Assembly: GCA_902489145.1 (NCBI GenBank)
Contig: CABTYV010000010.1
Span: 1 to 33,905 of the forward strand
Direction: 5' to 3'
DNA: 33,905 nucleotides
DNA from: an uncultured Tissierellia bacterium
GTDB lineage: Bacteria > Bacillota > Clostridia > Tissierellales > Peptoniphilaceae
Shown: positions 16,404-24,987 of the stretch, in pieces
Position numbering within the stretch: position 1 is the first letter of the stretch
Layout: the number at the start of each line of letters is the position of its first letter
Notes under the pieces: generated by a model
Seen by the model: only the letters and a program-made list of their open reading frames with translations
Databases searched by the model: none
Told to the model about the DNA's origin: nothing
Program-made: the position numbers and the translations under genes

Positions 16404-17571
16404 GCTCCCTCCATCCTGTCATTTGGCGAATACGGGCGATGTTTTTTTCCAGGGCGTCGAAAAAGGGATCCACCTCCTCCGGCCGGTTTTCCATGCCGAA
16501 GGAGATCCGTAAAATGCCCTCCCCGTACTCCGGCGAAAGTCCGATGGCTTCGATCACGCGGCTGGCCTTGCCCAAGGAGCAGGCCGAACCGGAGGAAAAA
16601 TAGTAGGCCTCTTCTTCCATCATATGCAGCAGGACTTCTGCCTTGATGCCCAAGATCCCTACGTTGAGCAGGAAGGGATTGACCGGCGCCTCGGTGGGCG
16701 AATTGAGCCGGGCCCCCGGGATCCGCCCAATCCGTTCGCACGCCCGCTCATAGCAGGCCCAAATCGTCGCCTGCTCCTCCTTTACATACCGGTCCATGAG
16801 CGAAAGGGCCTTGGCAAAGCCCGCAATATAGGCCACGTTTTCGGTACCGGCCCGTCTTCCGTCCATCTGTCCGCCTCCATCTAAAAGAGGCGGGTAGGCA
16901 AGACCTGGCCGGACATAGAGCAGGCCGATGCCCTTAGGTCCGTGAATCTTATGCGCTGAAGCCGCAAAGGAGTCCACCTGGCCCTCCGCCAGCGGAATGG
17001 GAAATTTACCCAAAGCCTGGGTCGCATCGACATGGAAGAGGGTTTTGGGATTGGCTTCCTTGATGGCCTGGCCAAGCTCGGCAATGGGATTGAGGGAGCC
17101 CAGTTCATTGTTGACCTGCATGACCGCAACGAGGGCCGTACGCGCATCGATCGCTTTTCGAACCTGGTCCGGACGCACCCGGCCATAGGCATCTACCGGC
17201 AGAAAACGGACCTCCACGCCCCCTCGAACCGCCGTTGACAGGCTTCCCTCCGCCATATGGCGCGCTGTGGTATAGACTGACGAATGCTCGCTTACCGGGA
17301 CGAGGATATTGGGCTGGTCCTTCCCCCAGACGGCCCCCCGAAGGGCCGTGTTGTTGGACTCCGTAGCGCAGGAGGTGAAAATGATAGACGACTCTGCTAC
17401 CCCCAGGATACGGGCCATTTCCCGCGTGCTGGCCCGGAGGGTCTGCTCTGCCTCAAAGCCCTTGTGGTGGAGGGAGGAGGGATTGCCCCACTCCTCTCGC
17501 AGAACCCGGTCAATGACCTCGATCACCTGGGGATGGGGCGGGGTCGTCGCTGCATTGTCAAAATAAATCAT
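16396..17571 (-). CDS. Cysteine desulfurase (IscS/NifS family), likely ThiI partner
   Basis: A 391-residue PLP enzyme that takes sulfur from cysteine as a persulfide. It starts with the family motif YFDNAATT. The PLP lysine is Lys208 in SAHKIHGPKG, the GRRAGTEN substrate motif is at about 239-246, and the catalytic Cys331 is in SSGSAC. The ATG at 17571 is used because AAGGA lies just before it and the motif starts at residue 3; the frame opens 12 codons earlier without support. Overlap with thiI makes a role as sulfur donor for 4-thiouridine (the Bacillus NifZ-ThiI arrangement) the best inference. General iron-sulfur cluster supply cannot be excluded. Confidence 0.93.
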   Translation of the reverse strand: MIYFDNAATTPPHPQVIEVIDRVLREEWGNPSSLHHKGFEAEQTLRASTREMARILGVAESSIIFTSCATESNNTALRGAVWGKDQPNILVPVSEHSSVYTTARHMAEGSLSTAVRGGVEVRFLPVDAYGRVRPDQVRKAIDARTALVAVMQVNNELGSLNPIAELGQAIKEANPKTLFHVDATQALGKFPIPLAEGQVDSFAASAHKIHGPKGIGLLYVRPGLAYPPLLDGGGQMDGRRAGTENVAYIAGFAKALSLMDRYVKEEQATIWACYERACERIGRIPGARLNSPTEAPVNPFLLNVGILGIKAEVLLHMMEEEAYYFSSGSACSLGKASRVIEAIGLSPEYGEGILRISFGMENRPEEVDPFFDALEKNIARIRQMTGWREHA

Positions 17572-17691
17572 CTCAATCCTTCTTCCTAACCCGCTCGCTT
17601 GCACCAACGAGTGGGCGGCAAAATGATATACTAAAAATCAGGAGTACCTGGATTTTAATTTACCGGCTCTATTTTATCATAGGAGAAAAAA

Positions 17692-18657
17692 ATGTCTGGG
17701 AAAAGCGTTAATCCTTTTTTATTCTGGGACCGACCGGAGGCGGTTAGCTTCCTGGATATCGAAACGACCGGCCTGTCCCGGGACCGGGACCGAATTTTCT
17801 GCCTGGGTTTGGGGTCGTTGGAAAAGGAAAAAAAGGTCGCCTATCATGCCTATTGGGCGGACCAGCCGGATGCCAACCTCAGGGAGCGGGTCCTCCTGGA
17901 CCTGCTGCCTGAGCATTGGGCCGATCGCCCCCTGGTGAGCTACCACGGTGCTGCCTTTGACCTGCCCTTTTTAGCAGCCGCTTACCGGCGGTGGGGCCGC
18001 CCCCTTCCCACCCCCGTCCATCTCGATCTCCGCCTCTTTCGAGACCAGCGGCGCCGGCTTTTGGGCCTGACCCGGGCCAAAAGATCCGAGCTTGAGGCTT
18101 CGATTGGCTTCGAAAGAAAAAACCGTCTGACCGGCAAGGGGCTTTCCGAATCAGCCCGCTTTTTGGCCAATGAAGAGATCCGACGCCTGGTCCTCGCCCA
18201 TAACCGAGAGGACGTGGAAGGTCTCGCTGCCCTCTTCGCGGCCCTTCAGCCCCTCCATGACCGCCTGCGCTTCGTCAGTGCTGCCCCTTTTTTATGCCCC
18301 CCCGATGCCAAGGAAAATCTCCTGGCACTCGACCAATGGACTCAAACGACCCATCAGGGCCAGGCCCATTTTTATTTGCGCCACCCCGTTCCCCTGGCTG
18401 GCTTCTTTGAATCCGATTTTGGCCGGCTGACCTGGTCAGGCGATGAACTCACACTGGAGCTCTCTTTGATCCATGGCCAATGGGACGGCCGCCCCCTCTC
18501 CGTGGCCGCCGCACCGGCGCCGATCGAAAATCAGGCCCCCTATGCCCTCCGTCCTCCCCTTTTCGTCGTTTCGGACGCGGACCGGGACTATGGGAACCAC
18601 CTCATAGCCCTGGTCCACCAGCTCATCCAGCGCGCCGCAGAAAAAAATATTACTTGA
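17692..18657 (+). CDS. Ribonuclease H-like / DEDD exonuclease domain protein (YprB-type)
   Basis: A 321-residue protein with a DEDD-type 3'-5' exonuclease fold in its first 190 residues. Visible are FLDIETTGL (first acidic pair) near the start, SYHGAAFDLPFL in the middle and HNREDVEGL with the last acidic residue near 180. This pattern fits the YprB RNase H-like family of Bacillota, whose substrate is not well defined. The C-terminal part (about 195-321) has no recognised motif. TAGGAG precedes the ATG. It is transcribed divergently from the cysteine desulfurase gene, and its stop codon overlaps the -35 box of the pyrimidine operon promoter. Confidence 0.82.
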   Translation: MSGKSVNPFLFWDRPEAVSFLDIETTGLSRDRDRIFCLGLGSLEKEKKVAYHAYWADQPDANLRERVLLDLLPEHWADRPLVSYHGAAFDLPFLAAAYRRWGRPLPTPVHLDLRLFRDQRRRLLGLTRAKRSELEASIGFERKNRLTGKGLSESARFLANEEIRRLVLAHNREDVEGLAALFAALQPLHDRLRFVSAAPFLCPPDAKENLLALDQWTQTTHQGQAHFYLRHPVPLAGFFESDFGRLTWSGDELTLELSLIHGQWDGRPLSVAAAPAPIENQAPYALRPPLFVVSDADRDYGNHLIALVHQLIQRAAEKNIT

Positions 18658-18682
18658 CGATCGGCGCGCTTTTCAGTACTAT
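18654..18682 (+). promoter_or_regulatory. Sigma-A promoter of the pyrimidine operon
   Basis: TTGACG (18654-18659) and TACTAT (18677-18682) are spaced by exactly 17 bases. The -35 box overlaps the stop codon of the preceding gene. Transcription should begin near 18689, giving an untranslated leader of about 220 bases before pyrR. Confidence 0.75.
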
Positions 18683-18688
18683 AGGGCG

Positions 18689-18910
18689 AACCGATTTCTT
18701 TTAACGTGGTACAGAGAGACCCGAAAGAAGCCACCGCCGATGGGCGGGAGCGGTAGAGAAGCCATCCAGAGAAGGACCCAATAGGCCTTCCTGCGCCTGC
18801 CTGCCGTTTTGACGAAATGTCTGATGCCTCCTTGTGGTCTCGCCACAAGGATTTTTTTATGCCGTCCGTCGAGTGACGGGCCGCAAGCATCCGATCAGAA
18901 AGGAGGGTTT
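18689..18910 (+). ncRNA. pyr operon leader with a PyrR-binding hairpin and attenuator
   Basis: The untranslated leader contains a PyrR-site-like sequence, ACAGAGAGACCCGAAAGAAG at 18711-18730, enclosed by a GTGG/CCAC stem (18706-18709 with 18731-18734). It resembles the purine-rich GAGAGG...AAGG consensus recalled from Bacillus pyr leaders. A second similar piece, ATCCAGAGAAGG, lies near 18764-18775. A strong terminator hairpin follows at 18830-18858. In known systems, UMP-bound PyrR holds an anti-antiterminator and lets the terminator form; the same control is inferred here. The alternative antiterminator pairing was not worked out. Confidence 0.72.
18830..18858 (+). terminator. Attenuator terminator of the pyr leader
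   Basis: CCTTGTGG (18830-18837) and CCACAAGG (18843-18850) form an 8-bp perfect stem with a 5-base loop, followed by A and seven T. It lies 52 bp before the pyrR start, inside the leader, where a conditional terminator is expected. Confidence 0.88.
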
Positions 18911-19480
18911 GTGAGAATTAAAGCAGAGCTCATGGATGAGGAGGCTGTCCGCCGCTCCCTCCGGCGCATGGCCCATGAAATCGATGAAAGGGAAAGCCAG
19001 GCAGAAGGATATGTGCTTTTGGGCATTCGACGCCGTGGGGTCCCCCTGGCCCGGATGCTGGCCGAGGCGCTCGAGCAAATCAGCCAAAAGCCGGTTGCCC
19101 TGGGCCACCTGGATATTTCCTTTTACCGGGATGACCTCACCCACTCCGCGGCTCAGCCCCAGGTGAGCGAAACGCGTATGCCCAAGACCGGAACCCGGAA
19201 CCAGCTGGTAATCCTGGTCGATGATGTCATTTATACGGGACGAACGGCTCGAGCGGCCATGGAGGCGGTGATCTCCCAGGGTCGGCCCGCCGCTATCCGG
19301 CTGGCGGTTTTGATTGACCGGGGCCACCGGGAGATGCCGATCCGCCCGGATTTTGTGGGAAAAAATGTACCAACCTCGAAACGAGAGACCATTCGCGTAG
19401 AAGTCCCGGAGTTTGAAGACCGACTCCGAGTACTCCTGGTCGAACGTCCGGAAGGAGCAGCTGATGAAGAAGTCCAATAG
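18911..19480 (+). CDS. pyrR: PyrR, pyrimidine operon attenuation protein / uracil phosphoribosyltransferase
   Basis: A 189-residue RNA-binding regulator of the phosphoribosyltransferase fold. It starts with GTG at 18911, just after AAAGGAGGG; the frame is open further upstream but that part crosses the attenuator. The N-terminal KAELMDEEAVRRSLRRMAHEI is typical of PyrR. LGIRRRGVPLA and the PRPP motif VILVDDVIYTGRTARAA are also present, and the length is normal. It senses UMP/UTP and acts on the leader in front of it; many PyrR proteins also have weak uracil phosphoribosyltransferase activity. It overlaps the pyrC start by 17 bp. Confidence 0.95.
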   Translation: MRIKAELMDEEAVRRSLRRMAHEIDERESQAEGYVLLGIRRRGVPLARMLAEALEQISQKPVALGHLDISFYRDDLTHSAAQPQVSETRMPKTGTRNQLVILVDDVIYTGRTARAAMEAVISQGRPAAIRLAVLIDRGHREMPIRPDFVGKNVPTSKRETIRVEVPEFEDRLRVLLVERPEGAADEEVQ

Positions 19481-20867
19481 CGCGAGCCTATCGCTGCGGG
19501 GCGTCTCCTGCTACGTGGAGGGAGCAATGCGCCGCCTTGATCTCATCATCGAGGAGGGGCGGATCGTCGCGCTGGGGCCGGACCTCCTCTCCTGCCCCGA
19601 TCTTACACCCTCTGAACCAGTTTTGGACGGGACGGGCCTGGCGGTGTTTCCCGGCTTTTGCGATCTCCATGTCCACTTTCGGGAGCCTGGCCAAGGCTAT
19701 AAGGAAACCATCGGAAGCGGCGCCCTGGCGGCCGCTCATGGAGGCTATACGACGGTCTGCCCCATGCCCAATCTCACCCCCGTACCGGACAATCTGCCCC
19801 ACCTGAAGGAAGAAGAGGTGGCCATTGACCGGGCAGTTCAGGAAGCCGCAAGGGAAGGCCGGACCCTCATCCGGATCGTCCCCTACGGATCCATCAGCCA
19901 GGGCGAAAAAGGGGCGGTCCTTTCCGATATGGCCGCCCTTGCCCCCTATGTCGCCGCCTTTAGCGATGATGGGGTTGGGGTCGCCTCCGAAGGGCTCATG
20001 AAGGAGGCCATGCGACAGGCCCGGTCCCTGGACAAGGCCATCGTCGCCCATGCGGAGGACCGGACCCTGGTCCAGGGCGGGATCATCCACGACGGGGACT
20101 ACGCCAGGCGACACGGCCACCCGGGCAATCCCTCGGCCTCCGAGTATACCCAGGTCCAAAGGGACCTGGCCCTGGCCCAGGAAACCGGCGTCCACTACCA
20201 TGTCTGCCACGTCTCCAGCCAGGAGTCCGTACAGGCGATCCTGGCGGCGAAAAGGGCTGGGTGCTCGGTGACCTTTGAAACGGCCCCCCACTACCTCTCC
20301 CTCACGGATGAAGACCTCCAGGAGGAGGGCCGTTTTCGCATGAATCCCCCCATCCGAGGCCGATCGGACCGTGCGGCCCTGCGCCAGGCCCTGGCGGACG
20401 GTTGGCTCGATGCCATCGCCACAGACCACGCCCCTCACAGCGAGGCGGAAAAATCGGGTGGTCTTGCTGCCTCCTTAAACGGTGTGGTTGGCCTGGAGAC
20501 GGCCTTTCCCGTCTGCTACACCGACCTGGTAAAAACGGGCCTCCTGCCCCTGGCCCGGCTGGTGGAGGTCCTTTCCCTCCGGCCCTACCACACCCTCCGG
20601 CTCAAGGAGGTGATCGACCCCCGGGGCTTGACTGCGGATCCCGCCCTAGGCCTCCGAGAGGGGCAGAAGGCCACCCTGACCCTCTTCGACCTCTCCGAAG
20701 CCTACCGAATTGACCCCAAGGACTTTTTCTCCAAGGGCAAGTCCTCTCCCTTTACGGGCAAGGAGGTCTACGGTCGCTGCCTCTTGACCCTTGTGGAAGG
20801 CGAATGGGCCTACCAGGATCAGATCCGTCTTCAGGAAAGGAGGATCCATGCAGGAAGTACCCTTTAA
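19464..20867 (+). CDS. pyrC: Dihydroorotase (class I)
   Basis: A 467-residue amidohydrolase that closes N-carbamoyl-aspartate to dihydroorotate, step 3 of UMP synthesis. Metal-site motifs are seen: HVHFREPG with His69 and His71, the FSDDG acidic segment near 168-170, His196 in AHAED, His249 in CHVSS, and Asp321 in ATDHAPHSE. Length is slightly over the usual 425-430 because of a longer C terminus. The start at 19464 is set by GAAGGAGCAG in front of ATG and by family alignment; it lies inside the end of pyrR. Its own 3' end overlaps pyrK by 20 bp. Confidence 0.95.
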   Translation: MKKSNSASLSLRGVSCYVEGAMRRLDLIIEEGRIVALGPDLLSCPDLTPSEPVLDGTGLAVFPGFCDLHVHFREPGQGYKETIGSGALAAAHGGYTTVCPMPNLTPVPDNLPHLKEEEVAIDRAVQEAAREGRTLIRIVPYGSISQGEKGAVLSDMAALAPYVAAFSDDGVGVASEGLMKEAMRQARSLDKAIVAHAEDRTLVQGGIIHDGDYARRHGHPGNPSASEYTQVQRDLALAQETGVHYHVCHVSSQESVQAILAAKRAGCSVTFETAPHYLSLTDEDLQEEGRFRMNPPIRGRSDRAALRQALADGWLDAIATDHAPHSEAEKSGGLAASLNGVVGLETAFPVCYTDLVKTGLLPLARLVEVLSLRPYHTLRLKEVIDPRGLTADPALGLREGQKATLTLFDLSEAYRIDPKDFFSKGKSSPFTGKEVYGRCLLTLVEGEWAYQDQIRLQERRIHAGSTL

Positions 20868-21606
20868 AATCGTGAAAAATGAGCCGATTGCCCCCCAGGT
20901 ATTTGACTTACTCCTGGAGGGCCCGACTCAGGCGATCGAAAAGCCCGGCCAATTCGTCCAGCTGGCCCTGCCCGGCTTCTACCTCCGCCGCCCCCTCTCG
21001 GTCTGCGACTGCAGAGAAGGACGGCTCCGTCTGATCTATAAGATCTTTGGCAAGGGCACCCTGGCCCTCTCCCAGCAAAAAGCGGGTGTCCTCTCACTTT
21101 TGACGGGGCTGGGCAATGGATTTGATGTTCCCGCGCCCGCAAGCCCCGTCCTGGTCGGCGGCGGGGTCGGGATTCCCCCCCTCTATTTTCTGGCCCGCAG
21201 GCTGGTGGAGACAGGCCAAAAGCCCCAGATCTTTTTGGGGTTCAATCGCCCTGAAGAGCGCTTTTTGACCGAGGATTTTCAGGCTCTGGGCCTGCCGGTG
21301 GTGGAAGCCGTATGGACGGGCGGTCCGGGTGTCTTTCACGGCAGCGTCGTAGAGGCCCTGGACCAGGCGCGGCAGGAGGAAGCCTTGATCAATCCCTATC
21401 TCTATGCCTGCGGCCCACGCGCCATGCTAAAAGCGCTCGCCGCCTGGATGGACCAGGCGCAGGTGGACGGCCAATTTTCCCTGGAGGAGCGCATGGCCTG
21501 TGGCTTTGGCGCCTGCATGGGCTGCACCATTCAGACCCAAAATGGTCCACGCCGGGTTTGTAAAAACGGTCCGGTCTTTTCGGCCAAGGAGGTCTTATGG
21601 TCTTAA
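20848..21606 (+). CDS. pyrK: Dihydroorotate dehydrogenase electron-transfer subunit PyrK
   Basis: A 252-residue flavoprotein that passes electrons from the class 1B dihydroorotate dehydrogenase to NAD. The FAD-binding motif is YLRRPLSVCD and the NAD-binding glycine loop is GGGVGIPPL. A 2Fe-2S cluster motif near the C terminus has four cysteines in CGFGACMGC and CKNG. The start at 20848 follows AAAGGAGG. It overlaps pyrC upstream and pyrD downstream (10 bp), as expected for subunits of one PyrD2-PyrK2 complex. Confidence 0.95.
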   Translation: MQEVPFKIVKNEPIAPQVFDLLLEGPTQAIEKPGQFVQLALPGFYLRRPLSVCDCREGRLRLIYKIFGKGTLALSQQKAGVLSLLTGLGNGFDVPAPASPVLVGGGVGIPPLYFLARRLVETGQKPQIFLGFNRPEERFLTEDFQALGLPVVEAVWTGGPGVFHGSVVEALDQARQEEALINPYLYACGPRAMLKALAAWMDQAQVDGQFSLEERMACGFGACMGCTIQTQNGPRRVCKNGPVFSAKEVLWS

Positions 21607-22553
21607 ATCAAGCCCCTCAAAACCGCCTCAGAACCCAGCTTGGGGACTGGGCCCTGGACAATCCCATCATTCCGGCCTCCGGCTGCTTTGGCTATGGTCA
21701 GGAATTTGCCGCCCTCTATGATCTGGATCAGTTGGGCTCCATTGCCATCAAGGGCACCACGCGTACTCCCTGTCCCGGCAATCCCGTCCCCCGGATCGCG
21801 GAAACCCCCTCGGGCATGCTCAATGCCGTCGGGCTGGAGAACCCGGGCTGCGCCCTGGTCGCTTCCTCCTTTCTGCCCCGGCTGAAGGAGCTCTTTTCGA
21901 AAAAGGTCATCGCCAATATCTCCGGTTTTTCGCTGGAGGACTATATCGTCTGCGCCGAAACCCTGCAGGAGGCGGACAATGTGGCCCTCCTCGAAATCAA
22001 CATTTCCTGCCCCAATGTGCGGGGCGGTGGCATGGCCTTTGGCCTGGATCCGACGTCCGCCGAGCGGGTGACGGCCGCGGTGAAGAGGGTCGCCAAAAAG
22101 CCCGTTTATGTCAAGCTTTCTCCAAACGTCACCTCCATTACCGAGATTGCCCTGGCCTGTCAGGCAGGTGGGGCCGATGGCCTCTCCCTGGTCAATACCT
22201 TCCTGGGCCTGCGCATGGATCTGAATAAAAGGCGGCCCCTTTTGGCCAACCGAACAGGTGGCCTGTCCGGCCCTGCCATTTTCCCCCTGGCCCTGCGCAT
22301 GGTCTACGATGTGTACGAAGCCTGTCACCTGCCCATCATTGGCATGGGCGGCATCGCTTCGGCGGAGGATGTGATTGAAATGATGCTCTGCGGCGCCTCT
22401 GCGGTGCAAATTGGCGCCCAAAACCTGGTAGACCCCATGATCTGTCCTAAGATCCTATCAGACCTCCCCCCCGTGATGGACCGGCTGGGCATTGACCAGC
22501 TGAGCGAAATCATTGGCCAGGGTCATCCGGAAAAAAGAAAGGAACGCTTATGA
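21597..22553 (+). CDS. pyrD: Dihydroorotate dehydrogenase class 1B catalytic subunit
   Basis: A 318-residue FMN enzyme that oxidises dihydroorotate to orotate. The segment NISCPNVRGG contains Cys138, the catalytic base of class 1 enzymes; membrane class 2 enzymes have Ser there. GMGGIASAEDV and the phosphate-binding GASAVQIGAQNL follow. Together with PyrK next door this is the NAD-linked class 1B form typical of Bacillota. AAGGAGG precedes the ATG at 21597. The stop overlaps the pyrF start in an ATGA junction. Confidence 0.96.
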   Translation: MVLNQAPQNRLRTQLGDWALDNPIIPASGCFGYGQEFAALYDLDQLGSIAIKGTTRTPCPGNPVPRIAETPSGMLNAVGLENPGCALVASSFLPRLKELFSKKVIANISGFSLEDYIVCAETLQEADNVALLEINISCPNVRGGGMAFGLDPTSAERVTAAVKRVAKKPVYVKLSPNVTSITEIALACQAGGADGLSLVNTFLGLRMDLNKRRPLLANRTGGLSGPAIFPLALRMVYDVYEACHLPIIGMGGIASAEDVIEMMLCGASAVQIGAQNLVDPMICPKILSDLPPVMDRLGIDQLSEIIGQGHPEKRKERL

Positions 22554-23272
22554 GCGAAAAAGTGATTGTGGCGCTGGATTTTCCGGATCGGACCGCCTGT
22601 CTGGATTTTTTAGGCCATTTTGACCACCCCCTCTTCGTGAAAATTGGCATGGAGCTTTTTTACAAGGAGGGGCCGGATCTGGTGCGGCAAATTGGCGATC
22701 TGGGCCACCGAATCTTTCTGGATCTCAAGCTCCACGATATTCCCAATACCGTTTCCTCTGCCATGCGCGCCCTGGCGAGCCTGGACGTGGCCATGGTCAA
22801 TGTCCACGCCGCCGGTGGCAAAAAAATGATGGAGGCGGCCAAGGAGGGGCTTTCGGAGGGCTGTGCGGCGCGGGGCGCGCATGATCTGCCCTTCCTCATC
22901 GCCGTCACCCAGCTCACCTCGACCGATCAAAGAACCATGAACGAGGAGCTTCGGATCACGGGTACCGTCGAGGAGACGGTGCGCCATTATGCTCGGCTGG
23001 CCAAGGAGGCGGGCCTGGATGGGGTCGTATCGTCCCCCCTGGAATCGCCCCTCATCCACGAGGCCTGTGGTCCTTCCTTCCTGACCGTTACACCGGGGGT
23101 GCGCTTCCCGGGCCAGGACAGCCAGGATCAGGCCCGCGTCACCAGCCCAGATCGAGCCAGAGCTTTAGGCTCTGACTTTATTGTCATGGGACGCGCCATC
23201 ACCCGGGCCGAGGATCCCCGCCAGGCCTATGAAAGGGCCCATCGGGAGTTCTCCGGCGAGCCGCTTTTCTAG
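22550..23272 (+). CDS. pyrF: Orotidine 5'-phosphate decarboxylase
   Basis: A 240-residue TIM-barrel enzyme catalysing the last step to UMP. The catalytic array Asp-x-Lys-x-x-Asp is in DLKLHDIPNT (Asp58, Lys60, Asp63). VTPGVRFPGQDSQDQ and GSDFIVMGRAIT provide the phosphate-binding loops. Length is typical. The start overlaps the pyrD stop by 4 bp. It is followed by a 138-bp gap before pyrE, the only large gap inside this operon. Confidence 0.96.
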   Translation: MSEKVIVALDFPDRTACLDFLGHFDHPLFVKIGMELFYKEGPDLVRQIGDLGHRIFLDLKLHDIPNTVSSAMRALASLDVAMVNVHAAGGKKMMEAAKEGLSEGCAARGAHDLPFLIAVTQLTSTDQRTMNEELRITGTVEETVRHYARLAKEAGLDGVVSSPLESPLIHEACGPSFLTVTPGVRFPGQDSQDQARVTSPDRARALGSDFIVMGRAITRAEDPRQAYERAHREFSGEPLF

Positions 23273-23410
23273 CGAACCGCGTCTCTAGCAGCCCACCCAT
23301 TTGAAGTGCCCGGCTCCCTTGTGCGGGGACGACCCCCCGCCCTCTTTGAATCTGCTCCCTCCGTCTCTGGGCCCGGCCCCGCCTGCCAGGTCAAAACAGA
23401 AAGGAATCCT

Positions 23411-24061
23411 ATGTCACAAGCCATTGCGGAAGGCCTGCTTCGCATTCAGGCCGTTTTTCTCCGGCCAGACGACCCCTTTACCTGGGCCTCCGGTATTCAA
23501 AGCCCCATCTACACCGACAACCGCCTCATTCTCTCCTATCCGGATTTCCGAGACCAGGTGGAGGAGGAGCTCGCCCAGCTCATCCGTAGCCACTTCCCCT
23601 CCTGCCGCCGGGTCATGGGGACGGCCACGGCCGGCATTGCCCATGCGGCCCTGGTGGCGGAGCGCCTGCAGCTCGCCATGGGCTACGTCCGTTCCGGGTC
23701 CAAGGACCATGGACGAAAGAACCGAATTGAAGGCAAGCTCCTCCCAGGCGATCCGGTGGTGGTCGTGGAGGATTTGATCTCGACCGGCGGCTCTGTATTG
23801 GAAACGGTGCAGGCCCTGGAGGAGGCAGGAGCGGAGGTCCTGGGCATGGTCGCCATCTTCTCCTACGGGATGGACCGGGCGAAGGAGGCCTTTGCCCAGG
23901 CCGGAAAGCCGCTCTATACCCTGACGGACTTTGACCAGGTGGTCGATTGCGCCCTGGCCCAGAATGAAATCACCGAAGGCGACCGGGCCAAGCTCCTGGC
24001 CTTCCGCCAAAACCCCTCGGATGAATCCTGGATTCATTGCGAAGCCCAAGCGGCTAGATAG
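23411..24061 (+). CDS. pyrE: Orotate phosphoribosyltransferase
   Basis: A 216-residue enzyme that joins orotate and PRPP to give OMP. The PRPP loop VVVVEDLISTGGSV and the MGTATAGIAHAALVAERL and YVRSGSKDHGRKNRIEG segments are clear. The ATG at 23411 is chosen because AGAAAGGA lies before it and family proteins start here; the upstream open frame is GC-rich intergenic sequence. pyrB starts 8 bp after its stop. Confidence 0.95.
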   Translation: MSQAIAEGLLRIQAVFLRPDDPFTWASGIQSPIYTDNRLILSYPDFRDQVEEELAQLIRSHFPSCRRVMGTATAGIAHAALVAERLQLAMGYVRSGSKDHGRKNRIEGKLLPGDPVVVVEDLISTGGSVLETVQALEEAGAEVLGMVAIFSYGMDRAKEAFAQAGKPLYTLTDFDQVVDCALAQNEITEGDRAKLLAFRQNPSDESWIHCEAQAAR

Positions 24062-24069
24062 GATGTGCG

Positions 24070-24987
24070 ATGAAAGATTTAATCAAAATTTCCGATTTGA
24101 GCGTGAGTGAAATTGATGACCTGATCCGTGTGGCAGAGGACATCATTGCCCAGCCGGAAAAATATGAAGAGATCTGTGCCCACAAGATTCTGGCGACCCT
24201 TTTCTACGAGCCCTCGACCCGGACCCGCCTCTCCTTTACCTCGGCCATGATGTCGCTTGGTGGGGAGGTGCTGGGCTTCTCCTCTGCCGGTTCCTCTTCC
24301 GTTTCCAAAGGGGAATCGGTGGCTGATACGGCCAGGACGGTGGAATGCTTCGCCGATATCATTGCCATGCGCCATCCGAAGGAAGGGGCGCCCTTTGTGG
24401 CCGCCCAGAGCGTTCAGATTCCGGTGATCAATGCCGGGGACGGGGGGCACCACCATCCTACCCAGACCCTGACGGACCTCTTGACCATCTCCCGCGAGAT
24501 GGGCCGCTTGGACAATTTGGTGGTCGCCTGCTGCGGGGATCTCAAGTTCGGACGGACTGTCCACTCCCTCATCATGGCCATGTCGCGCTATGCCAATGTC
24601 AAGTTCCTGTTGATCTCGCCGGAGGAGCTGCGGGTGCCGGAGAACGTAAAAACGGAAATTTTGGAAAAAAATCATATTCCTTATGAGGAGCTGACCGACC
24701 TAGAGGAGGCCATGCCGAAGGCGGATATCCTCTACATGACCCGGGTCCAGCGGGAACGCTTCTTTAACGAGGCCGACTATCTGCGCCTGAAGGATTCCTA
24801 CATTTTAACGCCCAACAAGCTCCGCAAGGCCAAGGCGGATATGCGGATTCTCCATCCCCTCCCCCGGGTCAATGAAATCTCGGTGGCGGTCGATCAGGAT
24901 CCCCGGGCGGCCTATTTCCGCCAGGTGAAGAACGGCAAATTTATTCGAATGGCACTCATCTTAAAACTATTGGGGGTACGCGTATGA
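24070..24987 (+). CDS. pyrB: Aspartate carbamoyltransferase catalytic subunit
   Basis: A 305-residue enzyme that makes carbamoyl-aspartate, the committed step of pyrimidine synthesis. Carbamoyl-phosphate motifs YEPSTRTRLSF and HPTQTLTDL and the late HPLPR loop are present. Length is normal for the trimeric catalytic chain. The overlapping pyrI gene shows that it works as the allosteric dodecamer. The ribosome site is weak (GGAT), which suggests coupling to pyrE. Carbamoyl phosphate synthase genes are not in the window. Confidence 0.96.
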   Translation: MKDLIKISDLSVSEIDDLIRVAEDIIAQPEKYEEICAHKILATLFYEPSTRTRLSFTSAMMSLGGEVLGFSSAGSSSVSKGESVADTARTVECFADIIAMRHPKEGAPFVAAQSVQIPVINAGDGGHHHPTQTLTDLLTISREMGRLDNLVVACCGDLKFGRTVHSLIMAMSRYANVKFLLISPEELRVPENVKTEILEKNHIPYEELTDLEEAMPKADILYMTRVQRERFFNEADYLRLKDSYILTPNKLRKAKADMRILHPLPRVNEISVAVDQDPRAAYFRQVKNGKFIRMALILKLLGVRV

